Below the pieces are notes generated by a model, which saw only the letters and a list, made by a program, of their open reading frames with translations, was not told where the DNA came from and made no database searches. Shown piece by piece: positions 33,341 through 40,970 of a stretch of 49,097 nt of DNA. This stretch comes from an uncultured Bacteroidota bacterium (GTDB lineage: Bacteria > Bacteroidota > Bacteroidia > AKYH767-A > 2013-40CM-41-45), in contig CALMQM010000078.1 of NCBI GenBank assembly GCA_937871435.1, forward strand, positions 1-49,097. Direction: 5' to 3'. A program made the translations under genes and the position numbers. Numbering within the stretch: position 1 is the first letter of the stretch; each line of letters opens with the position of its first letter.

Positions 33341-34798
33341 TCAGATCGTCTTTTTCAAACTGTATATCCTGAAGGATCCCTTTTGCAAGACCAGTGCGTC
33401 AAAATATGGGGATAATTCCAGGTTGTTATTGATCTTTTCGGAATCTGAATACAAATATTGCGCACCTTGATCAATCATTGTTCGGAGCATTTCCGGTGTA
33501 AGCTGATCGTTGTCAAATCCCCAACCTTTTTTATCGATATAGTAAAACATCACAAATTGCGAATCATCGTTTCCTGCAATTACCAGTGCATCTTTTGGAA
33601 CTGCATTTTGTAGTTCAGTCTTATAGGTTAATAAGTCCTTATTAAATCCGGGTGAATCATTATTCCATCTCCCCTGCATTCTTAAATAACATGAAACAGG
33701 TATGGCCAATAATAATAAGTAAGTAAGGTAACGTTTGAATTTTGAAGTACCGGTATAAAATTGAAAAGCTCCATAGGCTACGAGAATAAATAAGATAGGA
33801 TAAAAAGGGAAAAGATAATAATCGTGAACTCTTGCAATCGCATTTGCTTCAAAAAGATAATAAACAATCGCCATTACTCCTAAGGCTGCGAGTGGTAAGA
33901 ACTTCGGGTTTTGATACGCCTTGTTTTTTACTAAAAAGTAAAATCCAGCCAGAAAGAAAATCACCGATCCGTAACCGATCAGGATTTCAGGTAGGGTTGA
34001 AATCAAATTATGCTGATAATAATCGAATAGTTTCGCAACTGAATCCTGATTATTGAGCATTCCATGTACTATTACATTTCCGTTCCATTGTGGAATTACC
34101 ATTAAATACCACGTAATTGGCAGAAGAGAAAAACTAATCGCAGCGCAAAGTGAAAGAATGTCCTTGCGATGCACGCCATTTCTAATCATTTTATCTATGA
34201 AGTATGTAACAGGAACAATATAGTAGATGATAAAAGGAAGCTTACTTAGTGTTCCAATACTTAGAAGCAAACTACTGATCAGTAACCGGAATAATTTATT
34301 CTGCTTATACCACATAAAAAAGAAGACCAATCCCCAAACAGAAAAGCACAAAGCGAAATTATCAGGTAGAGGATTAATCGTATAGTAATAAAATCCGGGA
34401 CTGAAGTTGAATGCCCACGCTCCTATCGCTGATAGAACCGGTTGATTGAACAACTCATCCAACAGGCGGTAAATTCCGATAACAGTAACCAAGCCTGTCA
34501 CAAACATAAAGAGTCTGGTAATCAACAGATGATTTCCAAAGATCTTATACAAACAAGCAATGAACCATTGCATAATTGGAAACTCCATTCGAAAAACTCC
34601 ATCTGAATTGCCCCTGGCATTACGACGAGGTTTAAAAATATTCATATCCTCCTCATAAAAATTATTGATGGTGGATTGAGTCTGAGCTTGTCTCCAGACA
34701 TGAATACTCATTAAATCTTTTGTGAAATGATTAAAATGTAGTGTGGTACTTATCAGAATAATGAAAATAAAAGTAATGTTCCTTAATTTATGATTCAC
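33341..34798 (-). CDS. GT39-type membrane glycosyltransferase
   Basis: A 485-residue polytopic protein with about ten hydrophobic helices. It resembles lipid-linked-sugar transferases of the ArnT/PMT (GT39) group. The first external loop carries the acidic/aromatic HVWRQAQTQSTINNFYEEDMNIF; RMEFPIMQWFIACLYKIFGNHLLITRLF, NPLPDNFALCFSVWGL and GTLSKLPFIIYYIVP follow. A soluble C-terminal part (about 390-485) has LVIAGNDDSQFVMFYYIDKKGW and ends FRIYSLKKTI. It may move a sugar to an envelope lipid, polymer or protein. The start codon is GTG. A remnant of a second gene at 36661-36751 keeps the same GTG-AAT-CAT opening, which supports this start. Confidence 0.82.
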   Translation of the reverse strand: MNHKLRNITFIFIILISTTLHFNHFTKDLMSIHVWRQAQTQSTINNFYEEDMNIFKPRRNARGNSDGVFRMEFPIMQWFIACLYKIFGNHLLITRLFMFVTGLVTVIGIYRLLDELFNQPVLSAIGAWAFNFSPGFYYYTINPLPDNFALCFSVWGLVFFFMWYKQNKLFRLLISSLLLSIGTLSKLPFIIYYIVPVTYFIDKMIRNGVHRKDILSLCAAISFSLLPITWYLMVIPQWNGNVIVHGMLNNQDSVAKLFDYYQHNLISTLPEILIGYGSVIFFLAGFYFLVKNKAYQNPKFLPLAALGVMAIVYYLFEANAIARVHDYYLFPFYPILFILVAYGAFQFYTGTSKFKRYLTYLLLLAIPVSCYLRMQGRWNNDSPGFNKDLLTYKTELQNAVPKDALVIAGNDDSQFVMFYYIDKKGWGFDNDQLTPEMLRTMIDQGAQYLYSDSEKINNNLELSPYFDALVLQKGSFRIYSLKKTI

Positions 34799-34814
34799 CG
34801 GATGTGTTTAAAAT

Positions 34815-35223
34815 TTAACAGATAACAATAGTGTCTTTGTAATACAATGTGTCAGATACGTGAATTGAAATAATTGAATGACCGGGAACACCCGGAGCTT
34901 TATAATGAAATACAGGTGATTGCAAATCAAAATCGTCAGTGCAATTACAACTGTCAATTTTGGTTTCAAATGCAATCGTCATTGTGCTATCAATAAGAAT
35001 CGAACTTAATGAATTGAAATGTTGTCAATGTTTCTGATTATCATAATATACCAAAATAGAAATTATCGAATCTGTCCTTACTGAGTCAGGCTCAAACATA
35101 TAACGTGGTGGAGCTACCTCAATATAAGCACAACTTGTGTTTTTGGCCTCTTCCTTTTTACAACTCTGTCCCAATTAAAGCGATCAATAGTAACCAAAAT
35201 AAATTGACAAGGTATTTATTCAT
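34815..35223 (-). pseudogene. Broken lipoprotein gene (one frameshift, one in-frame stop)
   Basis: Reading from the ATG at 35223 gives the signal-like MNKYLVNLFWLLLIALIGT, then a stop at 35158-35160. If one base is skipped near 35165-35169 the frame becomes SCKKEEAKNTSCAYIEVAPP, then RYMFEPDSVRTDSIISILVY and YDNQKH. A TGA at 35025-35027 follows. The same frame then continues FNSLSSILIDSTMTIAFETK, IDSCNCTDDFDLQSPVFHYK and APGVPGHSIISIHVSDTLYY to a TAA at 34815-34817. The total is about 135 codons. Hydrophobic leader plus SCKKEE is typical of a Bacteroidota lipoprotein. It ends 16 bases before the glycosyltransferase start on the same strand. Sequencing errors could explain the breaks. Confidence 0.7.
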
Positions 35224-35303
35224 TATTTTTCAAATCTAAAATGTTTAAAGCTGAAAGATATTTTTTCGCATTTAGATTTTCTTTTGAGATTAATTGCATG
35301 GCG

Positions 35304-35436
35304 ACTAACGAGTTGGGGGTTTGCGATGGCGAGGTGTTTTAGCACTAAACTTCATTCGGAGAACTGAACTTTCACTTTGCACAAATGTGTCTGCAAAGCA
35401 CGGAACCCCCGCTATCGCAAACCCCTTGTTATGTGC
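35304..35436. repeat. attC-like folded element
   Basis: Left part ACTAACGAG (35304-35312) and GGGGTTTGCGATGGCGAGG (35316-35334) pairs imperfectly with right part CCCCCGCTATCGCAAACCCC (35406-35425) and CTTGTTATG (35426-35433). An inner hairpin CTTTGC/GCAAAG (35375-35380 with 35393-35398) lies between. TAAC and GTTA ends, nested arms and about 130 bp total are like an integron attC site. The strict GTTRRRY end is not met (GTTATGT). GTTATGTGC ends at 35436, facing the cassette gene. Confidence 0.45.
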
Positions 35437-35489
35437 TTTTTTTCTTTTCATTTCGTGTAGTAAAATGCAGGTATTAATAGTGTCGCCGT

Positions 35490-36404
35490 TCAAAGTATGA
35501 AGATATATACAAAGTCTGCAAACGAGGGTGCTGGTCTTTCAGCGACAGGTTCTCTTTTCATTATTCCTTTAAATGCAAGTCTCAATAGTCTTTGAAGAAC
35601 GAGAAAGAAAATAGGCATTGATGTCCCTATTGAAACAAGGACTGATTTGTCTTGATGTGCAAACGCATGGTCTAAAAAATAACCATAGAGAAATATTATT
35701 AATCCAAGTGCTACTGAGCCAAAATATAGTCTGTCAACCTGAAGGATTTTATAGTCAAATGCAAGCCAACCCCAAACAGCAAATGCAATTATGTAGTTTG
35801 CTCTCATGAAGTGTTCACCTGGTTTTAAAATCAGAAAAGTCAAAACATAGGCTAAAATAACAATAGCGGTGATAATTTTGAAACGCCTAGTTAATCTGTC
35901 AGTTCTTTGTTCGGTTACTTTCTCAAGATTTTGTTCTTTCTCAATGACAATAGTTTCAGGAGCATCAAACGTCAAGTCGTTTGGCAGTCTGTAAATTTTC
36001 TTTTCACTTGTTTCTGTTATTCTACCGCCAAAGTCAATTTTGAAAGTTTCGTTTTCAGAAGTGGTCACGAAAACATTATCGTAGTCTTTGTCAGTCGGGG
36101 ATATGTAAACTAACAAATTCTTGTTTTTGAGTTTGTCATCTACTTTTCCTGTCGTGAAACCTTCAATGTCAATTTTATATTGAATTCCTTCTGGATAGTT
36201 CAGATAGTTTATGAGATAATAAAACCTTTCGTTGTCGAGTCGCTCGTCTGCTTGTATTATATGACTTCCACGTCCGTTCTTAAAAAGTTGAAAAGTCAAG
36301 CCGTCTTGAAGGTCTTTTGAATAAAGGTCAATCCACAGTCGCAACGCTTTCTTTATGTCGTTGTATACTCCGCCTTTTATTACTATGAGATTGTCATTTG
36401 TCAC
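35490..36404 (-). CDS. Membrane protein carried on a possible gene cassette
   Basis: A 304-residue protein I do not recognise. Residues 1-170 are soluble (IVIKGGVYNDIKKALRLWIDLY, GLTFQLFKNGRGSHIIQADERLDNERFYYLINYL, FVTTSENETFKIDFGGRI). Four hydrophobic helices follow (about 178-195, 203-220, 227-246, 255-275), then the cytosolic-like tail GIMKREPVAERPAPSFADFVYIFIL. The gene is flanked by GTTATGTGC on the left (35428-35436) and GCACATAAC on the right (36428-36436), inverted copies of one 9-mer. That suggests it moves as a unit. The A+T-rich codon use looks stronger than in the neighbours. No function can be named. Confidence 0.75.
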   Translation of the reverse strand: MTNDNLIVIKGGVYNDIKKALRLWIDLYSKDLQDGLTFQLFKNGRGSHIIQADERLDNERFYYLINYLNYPEGIQYKIDIEGFTTGKVDDKLKNKNLLVYISPTDKDYDNVFVTTSENETFKIDFGGRITETSEKKIYRLPNDLTFDAPETIVIEKEQNLEKVTEQRTDRLTRRFKIITAIVILAYVLTFLILKPGEHFMRANYIIAFAVWGWLAFDYKILQVDRLYFGSVALGLIIFLYGYFLDHAFAHQDKSVLVSIGTSMPIFFLVLQRLLRLAFKGIMKREPVAERPAPSFADFVYIFIL

Positions 36405-36427
36405 GCTGTTGTTGGTCTTTTAAAATG

Positions 36428-36493
36428 GCACATAACATCCCAATATACGCAACATATTGCGTATATACATTGAATTTGGTTGGATATACGCAA
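36428..36493. repeat. Right-hand cassette boundary with ATATACGCAA repeats
   Basis: GCACATAAC (36428-36436) is followed by ATATACGCAA (36443-36452), TTGCGTATAT (36457-36466) and ATATACGCAA again (36484-36493). The first two form a perfect hairpin with a 4-nt loop; the second can pair instead with the third. Alternating pairing of this kind is seen in recombination sites and in RNA switches. Confidence 0.7.
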
Positions 36494-36660
36494 TTAATTG
36501 AATGTAGATTGGTCAAGTTCCCTGGCGCACGGGCGTGCGTAAAAGACCTGGCCCAACAGGGTTCCTTAGAAATTTTTACACAACATAGAAGAAAGTTTAA
36601 ACGTAGAGCCATTCAATGTGGATTTAAATCACACCGCTAAAAAACAACGGATAAATATCC
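36494..36660. other. Gene-free stretch with one dispersed short repeat
   Basis: No gene is seen. It contains GTGGATTTAAATCACAC (36618-36634), which occurs identically at 48760-48776 and in variant form at 44498-44514. Confidence 0.5.
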
Positions 36661-36751
36661 GTCGAAGCGCGTGGGGATAATTCCGGTGTAGCAAGTTGTA
36701 TTGATCAGTACAACAGCAATAAATGTGATGTTTCTTACCTTATGATTCACT
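36661..36751 (-). pseudogene. Internally deleted remnant of a second GT39-type gene
   Basis: Reading the minus strand from GTG at 36750 gives VNHKVRNITFIAVVLINTT. This matches the first 19 residues of the intact glycosyltransferase (MNHKLRNITFIFIILISTT) with conservative changes. The sequence then jumps straight to GGAATTATCCCC and TTCGACG, corresponding to codons near residue 460 of the intact gene (LELSPYFDA). Roughly 440 codons are missing. The junction lies in a short stretch similar at both ends (GTTGTATTGATC). Nucleotide identity in the 5' part is about 75% by eye over 56 bp. Confidence 0.7.
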
Positions 36752-36988
36752 TCGTCTTTTTATTAAACTCAGGGCATCTCAAATTAAACCTTACAATCTA
36801 TTTGAGAATTCAATTGAACAAGAATTCGGAATTTTAAACCCCGACTTTTTCTAAATTCATGAATTTCCGACGGAGAGAATCTAAACCTGATGTCTTGATT
36901 TAGTCTTCGCAAAAACCCAAAAGTATTTCAATCATTCGATTCCTCCGATAATACCTATGTTCATTGATGTTTTGTTTCAAATCATCTA
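36752..36988. other. Intergenic stretch with no recognised feature
   Basis: AT-rich and without a coding frame or hairpin of note. It lies downstream of the antiporter gene, and no terminator was identified. Confidence 0.35.
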
Positions 36989-38158
36989 TCATTTGCTCTG
37001 AGATTTATCAGCCATTAATCCAAACATCATTAGCAACGCGGTCAGAATGATGACCTGGATAATGAGCGACTTATTCACGAGTGAAATAGCATGTGTAGAT
37101 TCAATGGAAAGGAATAACAAGATTGTAATAAGCCCCCGTGGAGCTATGAACAATAAGGGCAGTAATGGTAATTTTGAGAGTGTAAGTTGTATGGCCCGGA
37201 AAAGCAGTATAAAAAATACAATAGCGCAGGCCCAGATAAATGTGTCAGCATTCAACACTTCATTGGTTTCAATTAAGTAGCCGAACAGCAAAAAGAACAA
37301 AGCTCTGATCAAAAATGCTCCTTCAACGGTCAACTCTTTAAATTTGGTGACTTCGGTGTCTAACTCTTCCGGCTTGAATCTCTCCATCCATTTAAACTTT
37401 TTCAACTCGTCCAGATTACCGATTGATAAACCGAATATCAGAATAAAAATCAATCCCGGCAGATGATAGATTTTTGAAACAGCATAAATCAAAACTACTA
37501 GAAGAACGATCGGAACAAACTTTATATGGTGCTCAATTTTGCTCAACAGAAATGAAAGACCAATGGTTGCAATAAATGAAACAACAATAATAATGAGAAG
37601 TTGTAAACCAAAGTGTCCGAATGAAAACCCATCAATTATTTCATTCAGTGCAAGAAAATTGAAAAGAAGAACACCTATGATATCAGACAAACTGCTTTCG
37701 TAGATCACGAACTCTTTGTTGTGTGAGGAAAGATTTCTCACACTGGGAATAGCTATAGCGCTGCTTATTACACAAAACGGAACCGCATTCAACAAACTGT
37801 CCTTTAATCCAAAGCTCCCGTAATACCTGAATGCAAAGGCAAGCAAAAAAGCCAAAGCGATCATTGGAACTAATGCACCTAAAAAAGATTTTCTGATGAG
37901 TCCAACTTTTGAAATATTAAGTTCCAGTTCTAAAGAGCCTTCAAGCACAATAAGTATCAGACCGACAGTCCCTAAAACAGGAAGTATAGGAGAAAAGTCA
38001 GGAAGATGAATGCCAACTAAGAATGTAAACTGTCTGACTGACCATCCCAACAATAAAAGCAAAATGACGGACGGAATTTTTGTTTTGGATGCGGTCAGAT
38101 CAAACACATAGGCCACGAGCAAAAGCACACAAAATGTTATTATTATAATTGTTGTCAT
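36989..38158 (-). CDS. Cation:proton antiporter (CPA family)
   Basis: A 389-residue inner-membrane antiporter with about eleven or twelve hydrophobic segments. It likely exchanges Na+ or K+ for protons. Family features are IPSVILLLLLGWSVRQF, GLILIVLEGSLELELNISKVGLIRKSFLGALVPMIALAF, and YESSLSDIIGVLLFNFLALNEI, which holds the acidic motif of the transport site. FIAPRGLITILLFLSIE, the conserved helix near the end, follows. Length matches the core of CPA1/CPA2 proteins with no C-terminal regulatory domain. Ion specificity cannot be told. AGGCG lies three bases before the ATG. Confidence 0.9.
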   Translation of the reverse strand: MTTIIIITFCVLLLVAYVFDLTASKTKIPSVILLLLLGWSVRQFTFLVGIHLPDFSPILPVLGTVGLILIVLEGSLELELNISKVGLIRKSFLGALVPMIALAFLLAFAFRYYGSFGLKDSLLNAVPFCVISSAIAIPSVRNLSSHNKEFVIYESSLSDIIGVLLFNFLALNEIIDGFSFGHFGLQLLIIIVVSFIATIGLSFLLSKIEHHIKFVPIVLLVVLIYAVSKIYHLPGLIFILIFGLSIGNLDELKKFKWMERFKPEELDTEVTKFKELTVEGAFLIRALFFLLFGYLIETNEVLNADTFIWACAIVFFILLFRAIQLTLSKLPLLPLLFIAPRGLITILLFLSIESTHAISLVNKSLIIQVIILTALLMMFGLMADKSQSK

Positions 38159-38387
38159 CGCCTGTAAATGAATATCTGTTTTAAGTCAAATCGAATATGC
38201 CTTGTATGTCTTCCGAATCCTTCTTTACAAAGCGGAAGAAAATAATGAAGATTTAAAAACGGGAAGAAGAATCTTTGTATTCCGAAAGCCGGCTCAGGGT
38301 ATCAGAGGCATTCTTCTTTGTGTATAGCTCTGCTTCAAGTGCGTTTTCTCTTTAAATCTGCTAAAGAATTACAATTTTCCGTCGACA

Positions 38388-39782
38388 TCATTCAATTTCT
38401 TCCAACTTCTCAATCGTTTTCTTCGCGTTCTCTAAACGTATCTTTTTATTTTTCTTTATCATTTTTCCCTTGATCAGTTTTTCCAGACGGTGATGCAGGG
38501 GAATCAGCAATGATGCAAGCACGACCAATGCCAGCAGCATGAGCAATGGTGAGTGATGCGTAGCGTTTTCCAAAAAAGGATGGATAAGAAGATTGATAAA
38601 TTCAAAAACAATCAGTAAGCCCAGTATTCCAAAAAATGAAATCCATTTTTCGGTAACAATAACGCTGTGACTGAGCAGGAAAAATAAAATGATAAAGCAT
38701 ATAATGCCCAGGGCGATTACAGCGTATTGAATGTTTTGATTGCGTTCTTTTTCTGCCAGTACTTTTTCGGTCTCCCTTTCCAGCTGACGCATCTCTTCAC
38801 GAAAACTCAGGGCCTGAATACTTTTCATTTTTTCCAGATTAAACAAGGAATCTTTTGTAGTCATCGCCAATCTAAAATATTTATTTACGCTGTCTCGGTT
38901 GCTTTTTGACTCATAACTTTTATACAGGTATTCATACGCGCGCATACTTTGGTCCTGGTAATTTGAAGGCACTGCGTAATCAATTGCCTGAGCAGAATAA
39001 TAAATCGAACTATCGTAAAGTTGCTTTTGGAGAAACACCTGTGCAAAATCATTCATCAGATAAGCATAAAGATATTTATTAACCTTCGCTTTTCCGGTAG
39101 TATAATAGTCCAGTGATTTTCGTAAAAATGCCAGCGCAATATCATATTCTTTGGCGGCAATGTAATTTTCGGCTAAAGTACTGATGGAAAGAGCGAGCCG
39201 CTGATAATTTTTCATCTCTGTATCCATGTTCACCGCTTTTTGAGCGTACACCATACCTGAATCAGCCATCCCCGCTTCCCCATAAATGCAACCAATACCA
39301 TTATACAGTTTTGAAATGCTTTCAGCGTCTGAATCAGGAATGAGTGTAAGGACTTTTTTGGAATAAGCCGCGGCCTGATCATATTCCTTAGCCAGAAAAT
39401 AAGCATTGGTAATTGCACGGTTTGCCGAGATCATGCCTTTGATGTCATGGCGTTTTTCAAACTTTTCTAAAACAGGAAAACATAAATTTAAAGCCGCGGT
39501 GAAGTCTCCTTTCTGTACTAAAAAATAAGAAAGATATACGTCGGCATAATCCGCCCCCAGCTCATCATTTTGTTTTTTAAAAAAAGTTGAAATCGCGAGT
39601 GCTTCATTAAATCCTGTTGTATTAGTACTTTTCAGATTCGTAAAGTAATCACTCAGACATTTACTCTTTTCATCATTTGTTTTAGCCGAATGGTATTTAA
39701 GCAATGTACTGTCCGGTACAGGCTGACTTCTTAAAAGAGTGGCGAAGAAGAATAGTATGAATGTGCTTACGGTTTTTCTCAT
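38388..39782 (-). CDS. TPR-repeat protein with C-terminal membrane helices
   Basis: A 464-residue protein. The signal peptide is MRKTVSTFILFFFATLLRSQ. Residues about 35-310 form tetratricopeptide-like helical pairs (YADVYLSYFLVQKGDFTAALNLCFPVLEKFE, AITNAYFLAKEYDQAAAYSKKVLTLIP, LYNGIGCIYGEAGMADSGMVYAQKAVNM, LAENYIAAKEYDIALAFLRKSLDYY, QVFLQKQLYDSSIYYSAQAIDYA). A coiled segment (about 315-355, MRQLERETEKVLAEKERNQ) leads to three membrane helices (about 357-375, 382-402, 415-435). The basic tail ends in a short coiled coil. The layout is like the sensor half of Bacteroidota TPR histidine kinases or LuxR-type regulators, but the output domain is missing. Confidence 0.85.
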   Translation of the reverse strand: MRKTVSTFILFFFATLLRSQPVPDSTLLKYHSAKTNDEKSKCLSDYFTNLKSTNTTGFNEALAISTFFKKQNDELGADYADVYLSYFLVQKGDFTAALNLCFPVLEKFEKRHDIKGMISANRAITNAYFLAKEYDQAAAYSKKVLTLIPDSDAESISKLYNGIGCIYGEAGMADSGMVYAQKAVNMDTEMKNYQRLALSISTLAENYIAAKEYDIALAFLRKSLDYYTTGKAKVNKYLYAYLMNDFAQVFLQKQLYDSSIYYSAQAIDYAVPSNYQDQSMRAYEYLYKSYESKSNRDSVNKYFRLAMTTKDSLFNLEKMKSIQALSFREEMRQLERETEKVLAEKERNQNIQYAVIALGIICFIILFFLLSHSVIVTEKWISFFGILGLLIVFEFINLLIHPFLENATHHSPLLMLLALVVLASLLIPLHHRLEKLIKGKMIKKNKKIRLENAKKTIEKLEEIE

Positions 39783-39984
39783 ATATGATGGTCAAGGTAC
39801 CCATTTTAGTTTTATTCCGTCTATTTTCCCGCAGAATCTTTCCGCTTGCCATTGCGATTCTCTGAAAAGTTTCAAAGACTGAATACCGGATCAGATCCTT
39901 CCTTTATAATATTCCATCAGGACGCAACGAATTTCCTGCTTTTCTTTCCTGCAAAAATTCCCTTGTAATAAAGAATTCTTTCGT

Positions 39985-40512
39985 TTAAAAATATTTATCA
40001 AGGAATTTATCCCATCCTGAAAGTCTCCCAATCAGCATAGTGATGGGCATTAGTATCGATGTCATTATTCGTATTCCCATTCCGGTCGGATTGGAAAATT
40101 CTTTCAGCCCGGCTCGTTTCTCAACATAAAAATATTTGAACATCCATGCTTTCTCTTTGTCATCCTGCAGACCTGCAATTACCGACATCATTTTTGCCAT
40201 ATCCGCGGCCGGTCTCATTTCAGTAATTAAGATTACATCTTCAGTAGTGTCGTTCCTTAATTCATGCTCAACAAGTCTGGGACAGAAAAATGTATCGCCT
40301 TCTTTTAACGTAGTTCTTTCTTTGCCGACCACAAAAGTCGGACGCCCTTGCTTTATAGTCCAGTGCTCGTCAAAATGTTTGTGGTAATGAGGTGGCGCGG
40401 ATTTTCCTGCAGCAAGTTTTGCTTCAATTCGAAAAACACTTTCGTCAAAATAAACCGGGTGGAATGAGTTCCCTCCGAACCAGGGAATTTCACGTTCTAT
40501 ATTTACCTTCAT
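39985..40512 (-). CDS. Cupin-domain protein
   Basis: A 175-residue protein. A single cupin barrel (about 20-105) carries the metal motif PPHYHKHFDEHWTIKQGRPTFVVG (H-x-H, E) and the second motif GDTFFCPRLVEHELRN (His). The remaining 70 residues have a hydrophobic stretch near the end (GIRIMTSILMPITMLIGRL), so the protein may sit at the membrane. The substrate is unknown; cupins include isomerases, dioxygenases and sugar-binding regulators. AGGTG lies five bases before the ATG. It stands alone between a TPR gene and a long spacer. Confidence 0.82.
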   Translation of the reverse strand: MKVNIEREIPWFGGNSFHPVYFDESVFRIEAKLAAGKSAPPHYHKHFDEHWTIKQGRPTFVVGKERTTLKEGDTFFCPRLVEHELRNDTTEDVILITEMRPAADMAKMMSVIAGLQDDKEKAWMFKYFYVEKRAGLKEFSNPTGMGIRIMTSILMPITMLIGRLSGWDKFLDKYF

Positions 40513-40970
40513 GTTTTCACCTATTTAGAGATTCTATTTAGTTTATTCTTGATTGAAATGATTTGGTTTATTGTTTCATCGAAGCAGGATACATCGCATC
40601 TGAGACTTTGCATGGAAGCGGATTTCGAAGTACTGAATTCCCGACTCATTAAAAATTTGAAATTAGACTGAATACTCATTTTTCACCAGGTCCGCTCTTA
40701 CTTGTGGCTTCGCTCAGGCATGACTCCTGATATAAATGTACAAAACATCCGGAAAATATTTACAGAGAGGTTTCCAAAAATCCTTTTTAAATGCTGCGAG
40801 CAGAGCTCATTTACAAAACGAGAATAAAAAAGAGAAGAAGAATCCAACAAACCGAAAAACGAAGAACGATTCACTTAAAATTTCAGATAAGATAAGCTCC
40901 GGATTGAAACTATGAATCATAATAACATTACCCGATCAAGGTCTGCAAGCGGATCCCACAAAAGTTTTAT
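40513..40970. other. Intergenic region with no recognised feature
   Basis: About 458 bp between two minus-strand genes. No credible gene or strong hairpin was found, and no repeat shared with other spacers was noticed. Confidence 0.4.

Noticed and set aside
36405-36640. 80-residue frame on the plus strand across the cassette boundary
   Set aside because: It runs through the hairpin repeats and ends in a dispersed repeat; it has no recognisable features.
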